From: Methanobacteriota archaeon
GTDB lineage: Archaea; Thermoplasmatota; Poseidoniia; Poseidoniales; Thalassarchaeaceae
Length of the DNA stretch: 39,826 bases
Direction: 5' to 3'
NCBI GenBank assembly: GCA_019654055.1
Contig: BPDA01000009.1
Coordinates: forward strand, 1 to 39,826
The position numbers and the translations under genes were made by a program. The notes below the pieces were generated by a model, which was given only the letters and a program-made list of their open reading frames with translations, was not told the origin of the DNA and did no database searches. Shown piece by piece: positions 1-8,281 of this stretch. The first letter of the stretch is position 1. Every line of letters starts with the position of its first letter.

Positions 1-602
1 AAGTTGTCCCGGGTCAGGACAGTCGGGCGAATCATCTCCGAGGAAACGATCTCGCCGTTCAGCAGCCGCAGGAAGATCTCTGAGGCCTCCGCGAACACCT
101 GTCCGCGCAAGGCCGGCCATGCAGCCTCCTCGACGACATCGCGCGGCACGATGCCGTACGGTCGCGCCATGAACTCGAATCGCCCGGCGGAGAACCCGAT
201 GTGCAACCTACGGGACTCGTCCGGATCAAGTCCGTGCAGGGCTAGGAACGACCCTACTCTCTCAGCCTGAGCTATCGGGCCGCCTGAGGCCAGAATCGAC
301 ATGACGGCGCTTCCGACCTCGATGCTACTGGTCCTAGAGAACATCTCGCTTGCGACCTGGAAGAAGTCGGTGCACAGTCCGACCTCACCGGGATAGTGTG
401 GGACAACGGGCTTGGAGTTACGCTTCTGGACCTCTGTCGACAGGTGCGCCTGAGCGACCCATCCTACTCCGAAACCCAGTTCGTCAGCCAACTCAACTTG
501 ATCAAAGAAGTTGGCGAACATCTCGCTCTCGCTGGGAGTGTGACCACTCGTGTCAGGGGTCTGGGAGATTGAGAAGAAGACGTCGAAGCGCAAGCGCACC
601 AC
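1..602 (-). CDS. LLM-class (luciferase-like) flavin-dependent monooxygenase, 3' truncated by window edge
   Basis: Manual minus-strand translation from GTG 602/599: VRLRFDVFFSISQTPDTSGHTPSESEMFANFFDQVELADELGFGVGWVAQAHLSTE...; bacterial-luciferase-like N-terminus. Open to window end, so absent from the ORF track. Confidence 0.8.
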   Translation of the reverse strand, partial: MVRLRFDVFFSISQTPDTSGHTPSESEMFANFFDQVELADELGFGVGWVAQAHLSTEVQKRNSKPVVPHYPGEVGLCTDFFQVASEMFSRTSSIEVGSAVMSILASGGPIAQAERVGSFLALHGLDPDESRRLHIGFSAGRFEFMARPYGIVPRDVVEEAAWPALRGQVFAEASEIFLRLLNGEIVSSEMIRPTVLTRDN

Positions 603-605
603 CAA

Positions 606-1403
606 TCAGATTGACCTCATCCTTCCGCCGTCGATGGCTAGGCTCACTCCGCGAATCGCCCCGCTCGAGGGCAGGCACAGGAAGGTGACCGCGACAGCAG
701 TCTCCAAGGGGTCGACCAATCGCTGGATGGGGACTCCGCTGAGCCATCCCTCGGTGATGTCCTCGACCGGACTACCGGTCCTCTCTGAGATCGATGACGC
801 CAACGAGTCGAGCCGGTCGGTGTCGGTGAATCCGGGAAGGATGTTGTTGATGGTGATACAGGGATCGAGTTCGCGCGACAGAGACTTCGACCAGGATGCC
901 ATCGCTCCTCTCAGGGTGTTCGACAGACCGATGTTGTCTATGGGCTCGCGCACCGATGTCGAGATGATGTTGACTATCCTACCGCTACCGGCCTTCTTCA
1001 TGCCCGGAGAGAGCATCTGCACTATGGTGTGGGCAGCGTGGAGGTGCCTGCGGAACGGCCCCTCAAAATCCTCGAGAGTGTTCTCCAGCAGAGCTCCTCC
1101 AGGAGGCCCTCCCGAATTGTTAACGACGATTTGTACTCCTCCCATTGAGGACATGGCTCGCCGAACCGCCTCGATGTCCTCGAGGTCTAGAACCACGGCC
1201 TCGTGCCCGTCACCGTGCATCTCGGACACCAACGAGTCTAGGTCGGTCTGCGAGCGTGCACACGCGACAACACGCGCACCCGCGCGGGCGAGCATCAGGG
1301 CACATGCCCGACCGATGCCCTTCGAGGCACCGCAAACTAGGGCAGTTTGCCCCCCAAGCACGTCTTCTGCGAACGGAAATCCATCATCGAGCAATTCTTC
1401 CAT
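606..1403 (-). CDS. SDR family NAD(P)-dependent oxidoreductase
   Basis: 265 aa; Rossmann motif CGASKGIG, VVNNSGG, C-terminal IDGGRMRSI typical of classical SDR. Confidence 0.9.
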   Translation of the reverse strand: MEELLDDGFPFAEDVLGGQTALVCGASKGIGRACALMLARAGARVVACARSQTDLDSLVSEMHGDGHEAVVLDLEDIEAVRRAMSSMGGVQIVVNNSGGPPGGALLENTLEDFEGPFRRHLHAAHTIVQMLSPGMKKAGSGRIVNIISTSVREPIDNIGLSNTLRGAMASWSKSLSRELDPCITINNILPGFTDTDRLDSLASSISERTGSPVEDITEGWLSGVPIQRLVDPLETAVAVTFLCLPSSGAIRGVSLAIDGGRMRSI

Positions 1404-1411
1404 TTAATCAC

Positions 1412-2149
1412 CTAATCCATGTAGTGCGCGTAAGTCTGGTCCCTCAGTTTCCGAGCCACGACCTCGAGTACCTCCTCCGGCGCGTTGCGGAAGGTGGGGT
1501 GCTCGCTTTCACCTTGTGGTCTGCGCATCTCGTCCCATCGGCCGGCATCGTATGCCATCAATGCCTCCTTCATCAGAACTCCCGCGAGGACCAGCGTCTC
1601 GTAGCACAGGTCTTCGTAGGTCATCCCCCTCCTGACGGAAACTTCCCTCCTAAGTAGCAACTGGCCGGTGTCTATGCCGTTGTCACAGAAGTGGGTTGAG
1701 GAGCCGATTGGAATGTCGTGGTAGACGCTCCAAGCGGGGGAGGCCGAGCCACGGCAATCGGGAAGCAGTCCCGGGTGCGAGTTGATGACTCCGTCAGAGG
1801 GGTGGTCGAGAATGTCACCACGGATGATCCTAGTGCCACCAAAGACGATGAGGTCCAGCTGCATATCCGTGATGTGCGGCATCACCTGCTCGGAGTTGTG
1901 GATTGGCACCTCGACGTGCGGCACGTTCACTCCCGAGTCCGCCAGTTCGGCTAACTGCGAAGCTATCGTCGGAGCAATGGGATTCCCCTCGATGCGCTTG
2001 AGGAACTTCTCACGCTCCTCGTCCCCAATGGCCGAGTCCTCTGTAATGACTATCGCAGGGACGAATCCCTCCGAGAGGATTTGGCGCAGCATCTCGCGTC
2101 CGTACGGGTGCTCCTTCAGGAGCAGGTACGCGAATCTCGGCTTGGCCAT
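1412..2149 (-). CDS. Formyltransferase-fold protein (methionyl-tRNA/GAR formyltransferase-like)
   Basis: 245 aa; INSHPGLLPDCRG...FCDNGIDTGQLL carries the N/H/D catalytic pattern of the formyl_trans_N family. Confidence 0.8.
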   Translation of the reverse strand: MAKPRFAYLLLKEHPYGREMLRQILSEGFVPAIVITEDSAIGDEEREKFLKRIEGNPIAPTIASQLAELADSGVNVPHVEVPIHNSEQVMPHITDMQLDLIVFGGTRIIRGDILDHPSDGVINSHPGLLPDCRGSASPAWSVYHDIPIGSSTHFCDNGIDTGQLLLRREVSVRRGMTYEDLCYETLVLAGVLMKEALMAYDAGRWDEMRRPQGESEHPTFRNAPEEVLEVVARKLRDQTYAHYMD

Positions 2150-2193
2150 AATCCTCGCTCTGCGGAGGGGCCGCAGATACCCGTTATTTTCGG

Positions 2194-3603
2194 TCAGGGA
2201 GTGACTCTGCTCCGGTCCCTCGGGAACAGGACGACCTCACGCACGTTTCCAGCTCCTGTCAGCACCATCAGCAGCCTAGCAACGCCTAGGCCCCAACCGG
2301 CATGCGGCGGCGCACCGTAGCGGAAACCATCGGTGTAGAACGTGAAGTCAGCGGGCTCGAGGCCCATGTTGCGCAAGTTCTGCTCGAGAACATCGACCCG
2401 ATGCTCTCGCTGGCCGCCACTGGTCATCTCGTCGCGCCCGTAATTGAGGTCAAACCCACGACTCAACTGACCTCCTGAAGAGCCCTCCTCCCCCTCCTTG
2501 TGGTGGATATAGAACGGCTTCATCGACATCGGCCAGCGCGGGATGAAGTGAAATCCGGGGTACTCAGCCGCTATGATGTCGCAGTGATGACTCTCAATGT
2601 CGTCGCCCCACCCTATCTCGCCGCCTCCTGCCTTGACGATCTCTATGGCATCGCAGTACGGGATGCGCGGGAACGGCACGTCGGGAACCTCGAGTATGAC
2701 CGGGTCCCGGCCTTGACTGGCGTGGTACTCGTTGACCACGTCGATGAGGCTCTGATCATTGGCAGCGACCTCGCCCCAGATGTGATGGATCATGCGCTCC
2801 TGCACGCCCATCACGTCCTCGTCATCCATCCAAGCCCCCTCGATGTCGAAGGAGATGAACTCGTTGAGGTGCCTGTAGGTGTCGTGTTTCTCGGCCCTGA
2901 ACGCTGGCCCGATTTCGAACACCCGCTCAAGCCCACCCAGCACTGCCAGCTGCTTGTACAGCTGAGGACTCTGCGAGAGGTAAGCATCGGTCTCGAAGTA
3001 CTTCATAGGGAACAGGTTGGTGCCGCCTTCGGCGGCAGCGGCGATGATCTTCGGCGTGTTGATCTCCTGGAACCCTTCTGAGATTAGGTGGTCACGGCCG
3101 TATTGCAGCACCTTGCTGCGAAGTTGGAACATGGCGTTCACATGGGCTCGCCGCAAGTCGAGGTGGCGGTTGTCAAGCCTGACGTCAAGCCCCACATGGA
3201 CGTCATCAGTCACGCCCACCGGCAGAGGTGCGGCTGCATCTGCGAGCACCGCAGCAGCAGTCACGTTGACCTCGTACTCGGGCGGCGGCACGGGCTCGCC
3301 CTCGGCCACCTTGGGGGGGCGCTTCTGGGCCACCGTGCCGGTGACTTGGATGGTCGACTCGCGGGTCGCCGATTGGATGGAGCCGAACAGGGACTCGTCC
3401 ATGTTGTCCCTCTTCAGGAACGCCTGGATGTGCCCGGTCCCGTCGCGCAGCATCAGGAAGCAGACACCCCCTCGCCCACGCACCGTCTCCGCGTAGCCCG
3501 CGACGGTCACCTCGGAACCAATCATGTCGGCGCCGTTGGACGCCACCTCTCCGATGGTATGGGAGCGGTAGGCCGTAGGCCTCCACTCGCTGCTGTCTCT
3601 CAT
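2194..3603 (-). CDS. aspS: Aspartyl-tRNA synthetase, archaeal type
   Basis: 469 aa class II aaRS; OB anticodon domain N-term, FRAEKHDTYRHLNEF motif 2, GWGLGVARLLM motif 3. Confidence 0.93.
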   Translation of the reverse strand: MRDSSEWRPTAYRSHTIGEVASNGADMIGSEVTVAGYAETVRGRGGVCFLMLRDGTGHIQAFLKRDNMDESLFGSIQSATRESTIQVTGTVAQKRPPKVAEGEPVPPPEYEVNVTAAAVLADAAAPLPVGVTDDVHVGLDVRLDNRHLDLRRAHVNAMFQLRSKVLQYGRDHLISEGFQEINTPKIIAAAAEGGTNLFPMKYFETDAYLSQSPQLYKQLAVLGGLERVFEIGPAFRAEKHDTYRHLNEFISFDIEGAWMDDEDVMGVQERMIHHIWGEVAANDQSLIDVVNEYHASQGRDPVILEVPDVPFPRIPYCDAIEIVKAGGGEIGWGDDIESHHCDIIAAEYPGFHFIPRWPMSMKPFYIHHKEGEEGSSGGQLSRGFDLNYGRDEMTSGGQREHRVDVLEQNLRNMGLEPADFTFYTDGFRYGAPPHAGWGLGVARLLMVLTGAGNVREVVLFPRDRSRVTP

Positions 3604-3651
3604 GCCCTCTCGTGTCGGGACGGGGTTTTGAATGGTATCGGGCCAGGAGGC

Positions 3652-4176
3652 TCAATCATCCGACAATCGTTCGAGATATGCGTCGTCGAGCTCGGGAGGG
3701 AAGGCTATCCAGCGGATGAGCACGAAGTTGAAGAATCCGAACAAGCAGGTGTTGATCACCCAAGCGACGTAGTGGTTGATGAGCCACTTCTCTATCATGA
3801 TGTACTCGAGAGTGGTCGTCACCACCAGTTGCGCCGTGTAGCACCAGAACGCCCTGTTGAGACTGGTGGAGTAGGTAAATGTCGACTTGAAGGTGAATCT
3901 GTAGTGCATATAGTGGGCTTCGACGTTCCCTATGATGTTGGACACAACCCAAGCTGACACTGCAGTGTGAGCATCCCAGAGATTCACCCAGTACAGAATC
4001 TGGTAAATCGTAAAAGCGAACGCGGTGTTGAAGCAGCCAGTGACGTTGAACCTCATGAACTCCCGGAAGACTGTGCCTGAAGTCCAGCCGACATCGGCGA
4101 TCCTGCCCCTGAAGTTCCTAGCCCATCCCACGAGTGGCCCCTCACTCTTCTTCGTAAGGAGCAATCTTCGCCGCAA
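3652..4176 (-). CDS. GtrA-like four-TM membrane protein
   Basis: 174 aa; FMRFNVTGCFNTAFAFTIYQILY...NIIGNVEAHYMHYRFTF; start uncertain, overlaps trmI end by 35 nt. Confidence 0.6.
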   Translation of the reverse strand: MRRRLLLTKKSEGPLVGWARNFRGRIADVGWTSGTVFREFMRFNVTGCFNTAFAFTIYQILYWVNLWDAHTAVSAWVVSNIIGNVEAHYMHYRFTFKSTFTYSTSLNRAFWCYTAQLVVTTTLEYIMIEKWLINHYVAWVINTCLFGFFNFVLIRWIAFPPELDDAYLERLSDD

Positions 4177-4954
4177 TCAGCAAGAAGGCGGTATGCCCCA
4201 TCGGCTGGTTGCCGGGCCTCACCCCTCCCTTGCTCGCCTTCACCCACTTGCGCTCGATCATCTCGCCGGCCCATTCGATGACCAGACCCTGCCTCTGGGC
4301 AGACTCCCAGGACCTCTCTAACTGGATGGTGGTCGGGCAGTAGCAGGCCAGCCTGCCTCCTGCCCTCAGCAGCGGCTCAATCGCCGGGACGACACGCCAC
4401 GGCTCGGCCACATCAATGACGGCCGCATCGAGCGATTCGCAGATCTCCGATACCGAGGGCCCGATTTCGCTTAGGTCGCCATCGATTAGGTGCCAGTCGG
4501 GGAACTCAGGAAGGACCTCGGCCAGACGCTCCATGTTGGCTCTCCCGACCTCGGCATGCTCAGGCCGCGACTCTACAGAGACGAGGGTACCGGAAGAGCC
4601 GAGGACGTTCGCCAGATGCATCGCCAGTCCCGCTGAGCCATGGCCGCCCTCGAGGACCCTGGATCCGACGCCTATTCCCATCCAAGAAATCAGGAAGCCA
4701 GCATCCTTGGCACCGATGACCTGGGCTCTTCTGGCCATGTTCCTGCGAGCCTCGGGCAGCGCCGGGTCGACTATGGTCAACGACTTCTGGCCGACAGTAA
4801 TCCTGTCCCCTATCGAATAGCCATTCAGGAGCTGTTCGGCATCGAACCTGCCAAGTCCTCTGACCTTGACCTCGCCCGGTACGCGATGCAGCAGGTATGC
4901 CCTGCCGTCATCTTCCCTGAGAGCAACCCACTCGCTGCCCGATTCCCCACTCAC
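4142..4954 (-). CDS. trmI: tRNA (adenine-N1)-methyltransferase, TrmI type
   Basis: 270 aa; SAM motif VLEGGHGSAGLAMHLANVLG, DVAEPW catalytic region. Confidence 0.85.
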   Translation of the reverse strand: MSGESGSEWVALREDDGRAYLLHRVPGEVKVRGLGRFDAEQLLNGYSIGDRITVGQKSLTIVDPALPEARRNMARRAQVIGAKDAGFLISWMGIGVGSRVLEGGHGSAGLAMHLANVLGSSGTLVSVESRPEHAEVGRANMERLAEVLPEFPDWHLIDGDLSEIGPSVSEICESLDAAVIDVAEPWRVVPAIEPLLRAGGRLACYCPTTIQLERSWESAQRQGLVIEWAGEMIERKWVKASKGGVRPGNQPMGHTAFLLIAAKIAPYEEE

Positions 4955-4988
4955 GCTCAGGCGGCTGACTACGCCTAATCAAGCTCTT

Positions 4989-5006
4989 CGGCTCTCTAAA
5001 GAGCCG
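4989..5006. repeat. Perfect dyad CGGCTCT-CTAA-AGAGCCG in divergent intergenic region
   Basis: 7-bp stem, 4-nt loop, between trmI start and the 5065 CDS. Confidence 0.7.
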
Positions 5007-5064
5007 TTTCCCATACAGTCTAGAATGCAACACGGTTATACGGCGCCGCACGGGGGAGATACCG

Positions 5065-8000
5065 ATGACTACAGTGAGAATCCTGTCAATAGTCCAGCCG
5101 CTGGCTCTGGCAGCTCTGGTGGTAGTGATGTCCTTCACAGGCTTCATGGCGATGGACGAGAGGGTCGACGAGAGAGAGCAACTGAAGCAGAAGGAAATCC
5201 CACTTTACGCTACCAGTCCGGGCCATCCGGTGTTCGGCGAGTACGTCGGCGCACACTGGTGCGGACCGTGCATGAGCAGCGCCTCCCCTTCGTTGACTAA
5301 CCTGAAGACATCGAATCCAGAGGATTTCACCTTCGTCTCCATATTCGAGTCGGATTCGGGGGGCTGGCCGTCTGACAGCCCGATCAACCGCCAGAACCAC
5401 GTCATGGCTGCATCCAGCGGCTACCCGACGTTCTCGTTCGCGGACAAGCAGAGCACGACCTGCTACAAAGTCGGTTCCGCCGGAACCAACTATTACGACG
5501 CAGACTACTCAGCCGGCGGCTGCATGAGCTCGGACGTCGCTGACTACGTCGTCGAGCTCTCGATTGCCCTCGATCAGGCCGGTGAGGACGTCACCGTCAC
5601 AGTCGAGTCGACCTACCTCGGCTCGTCCTCGTCCGTGACCGTCTACCTGTACGCGGCCGTCACCGAGAAGGTGGGTGGGGACGCCTACGACAATGGCGTT
5701 CGCCCCCACCACAACTGGAGAGAGTGGCTGCTGAACAGCAATGGAGACGGCTTCGAGGAATTGACCCTGACTCCCAACAACGTGGTGGAGAGGACCTGGA
5801 CCGTCCCGCTCAACACTGTCAGGGCAGCATCCGGCAACACCCAGTACGAGAACTTCTGGCCTGTCGTCGCTTTGATGGATGGCCCTCACACCTCGTATAA
5901 CGAAGTCCTGACGGCGGCCGACCTCGACATGGCGCCGCTCATCGATGTCAGTGTTTCCGACTTCTCAGCCAGCAACCGGAACGGCAACCTTGGATTTGTG
6001 CCGGGCGACACGCTCGACCTCTCGGTCGAGGTCACTAACCTTGGCGTCGACCCCTACGAAGACGGCGGCGAGATCTCCATCTACGAGCTCGTCGGTCTCG
6101 ACGAGGTTTACGTCGGTGGCTCGTCCATAGGCAATCTAGCCTCTGGAGACACCCAGACGCTGACTATCGAGTTCGACACCTCTAGCATAGAGACATACGC
6201 GTCCGGCTCCACCACCTTCAGAGCGAGGCTCTCGGGCCTCACTGGCGACCGAGTCTCGTCCAACGACTACTCGGACGACAACGCCCTGCACGACATGGCC
6301 CCGGTGGCTAACCAACCGACGGCCATAGCCTCGACCTCAATCGAGAGGGGAGGAAGCATCCAGTTTGAGTCCACTGCGCTACCGAATGACATGGTCGACG
6401 ACATGACCACGATGACACCCACTCTGCACTACGCCGCTTCGGGCACCGAGTTGTGGGACAACTCGTGGTTAGCCTCCTCCGACTTGGTTGGCAGTGGTGG
6501 CAACGCCCGCTACGTGCAAACCATAGACGCGCCACTCAACGCCGAAGTAGGGGACTACGACATCAGGGTCCGCTGGGTGGACGCCGGCGGTCAGTACGGG
6601 GACTGGTTGGTCTCCGAGGCGGCCTTCGAGCTGCGCAACGCCCTTCCCACTGTGCTGAACAGCGACCACTCGCAGTACGCGGGAATCCCGACAGTCAAGG
6701 TCGAGACCCAGGAGAGGGTTTCCATCTTTGGGCTGGTTCACGATGCGGAGACACCACTCTCGATGCTACAAATCGACAGCAATTCGCCCGAGTTCATCGA
6801 ATGGGACCCGTCCTCGCTCGAGCTCGTAGTGGAGTTCGACGAGGTCATCAGGGACAGTCAGGGAAATCCGATACCCCAAGGCATGTTCGTCACGGTGGAT
6901 GACGGCGATGACAGCAACTCCGGCATGATGATGTTCAACGTCGTCGAGAACGGCGCCCCAAGATGGGCGCCAATCCCATCGCAGTCCTTCGAGGAGGGAG
7001 GCTCGGCGAGTATCGGACTGACCGAGTACCTGTCGGATACCGACGACAACGGATACCCCGTACCGGTCTCGGGCCTGACGCTGGAGATCCTGGAGAACTC
7101 CAACGAGGACCTAGTCGAGGTCAGCGTCTCCGGTCACACCCTCTCCGTCAGCGCGCTGGACGACGACTCGACTGGAAGCTCCGACCTCACCCTGAGGGCC
7201 AGCGACGGCGTCAAGTCCTCGGACACGGTGATCACCTTCCACGTGCTGAACGTGAATGACGCCCCTCGGATGGACATGACCGGGATTGAGGAGTTCACAG
7301 TCGAGATCGGAGACAGGATTACCCTCGAACTACTCGACCGGATGACGGACATAGACGACTCGGATGAGGAGATCTGGGCCTCGGCGATGACCTTCGTTCC
7401 CGGAGCAGCGCAGTACAACCCGATAACCGGAGTACTGACGATGGCATGGGAGGAGGCCGGAACCGAGGTAGTGACCGTCACCCTAGAGGACAGGCACGGC
7501 GACGCCAACGCCTACATGATTACCATCACGGTCGTCGATGACATGCCCCTGTTCTGGGGTACCGATATGGTAGCGACATTCAGCATCACTGAGTACGGCT
7601 CCAATCCCTCGGTCAGCATTCAGAACATCGGTCAGCACGTACTCAGCGACATCAGGGTGACATGGACTGTCTGCAACAGCATCACCGGAATCTGCCACTC
7701 CTCAGGAGTGTCTCACAACCTCGGTCCGTTCATCGTCCATCCGGTGAGCGGAGAGGGCCTCGGGGTGGGCGACTACGTCACCCTCTCGATTGAGGGCGAG
7801 GACGAGGACGGATTCGACCGGGTCACAGAGGAGCAGTACAGAGTATACGCAACAGAGCCCGAGGAGGTCATCGAGGAGCCCGAGGAGGAGGATTCCGAGA
7901 CCAAGTCCAGCGGCATCGGTTCGATGATGTCAGCCGGCCTGCTCGCCCTCGGCCTGCTGCTCGCTACAGCCCTCGTGCTAGCCCTCGCCGTCGCCCTGCG

Positions 8001-8205
8001 CCGACAGAGTATAGGGTCTGAGTCAGCCATCGACTACGCTCCTGTTGTGAGGGACGAGGACGAGCCATACTCGTCGGATTTGACGGCGGAGATCCCTCCG
8101 CCGCCCCCGATGACTCCTCCGTTGCCCCCTGAGGGCCTGCCTCCGGGGTGGACCATGGAACAGTGGCACTACTATGGCGCAGAGTATCTCCGCCGCCGCG
8201 GTTGA
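5065..8205 (+). CDS. Large surface protein: signal/TM N-term, CGPC thioredoxin-like plus Omp28-like region, CARDB/Ig-like and cadherin-like domains, C-terminal TM and proline-rich cytosolic tail
   Basis: 1046 aa; GAHWCGPCMSS; HHNWREWLLNSNGDGFEELTL; DVSVSDFSASN...VTNLGVDPYEDGG; TM SAGLLALGLLLATALVLALAVAL; tail IPPPPPMTPPLPPEGLPPGWTMEQWHYYGAEYLRRRG. Confidence 0.85.
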   Translation: MTTVRILSIVQPLALAALVVVMSFTGFMAMDERVDEREQLKQKEIPLYATSPGHPVFGEYVGAHWCGPCMSSASPSLTNLKTSNPEDFTFVSIFESDSGGWPSDSPINRQNHVMAASSGYPTFSFADKQSTTCYKVGSAGTNYYDADYSAGGCMSSDVADYVVELSIALDQAGEDVTVTVESTYLGSSSSVTVYLYAAVTEKVGGDAYDNGVRPHHNWREWLLNSNGDGFEELTLTPNNVVERTWTVPLNTVRAASGNTQYENFWPVVALMDGPHTSYNEVLTAADLDMAPLIDVSVSDFSASNRNGNLGFVPGDTLDLSVEVTNLGVDPYEDGGEISIYELVGLDEVYVGGSSIGNLASGDTQTLTIEFDTSSIETYASGSTTFRARLSGLTGDRVSSNDYSDDNALHDMAPVANQPTAIASTSIERGGSIQFESTALPNDMVDDMTTMTPTLHYAASGTELWDNSWLASSDLVGSGGNARYVQTIDAPLNAEVGDYDIRVRWVDAGGQYGDWLVSEAAFELRNALPTVLNSDHSQYAGIPTVKVETQERVSIFGLVHDAETPLSMLQIDSNSPEFIEWDPSSLELVVEFDEVIRDSQGNPIPQGMFVTVDDGDDSNSGMMMFNVVENGAPRWAPIPSQSFEEGGSASIGLTEYLSDTDDNGYPVPVSGLTLEILENSNEDLVEVSVSGHTLSVSALDDDSTGSSDLTLRASDGVKSSDTVITFHVLNVNDAPRMDMTGIEEFTVEIGDRITLELLDRMTDIDDSDEEIWASAMTFVPGAAQYNPITGVLTMAWEEAGTEVVTVTLEDRHGDANAYMITITVVDDMPLFWGTDMVATFSITEYGSNPSVSIQNIGQHVLSDIRVTWTVCNSITGICHSSGVSHNLGPFIVHPVSGEGLGVGDYVTLSIEGEDEDGFDRVTEEQYRVYATEPEEVIEEPEEEDSETKSSGIGSMMSAGLLALGLLLATALVLALAVALRRQSIGSESAIDYAPVVRDEDEPYSSDLTAEIPPPPPMTPPLPPEGLPPGWTMEQWHYYGAEYLRRRG

Positions 8206-8233
8206 CCCCATTTTCGCGGTTGTTACCGAGAAC

Positions 8234-8251
8234 GCACCTTCAAGAAGGTGC
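8234..8251. promoter_or_regulatory. Perfect inverted repeat GCACCTTC-AA-GAAGGTGC upstream of lon
   Basis: 8-2-8 dyad, 30 nt 5' of lon GTG. Confidence 0.6.
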
Positions 8252-8281
8252 CAGCTTCAGGAGTGACCCCGGGGGAGCACT

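Noticed and set aside
550-1407. 285-aa plus-strand ORF
   Set aside because: Antisense shadow of the SDR gene; low-complexity Ser/Arg-rich composition typical of high-GC antisense frames.
3088-3957. 289-aa plus-strand ORF opposite aspS
   Set aside because: Antisense shadow, no recognisable domain; aspS on the other strand is unambiguous.
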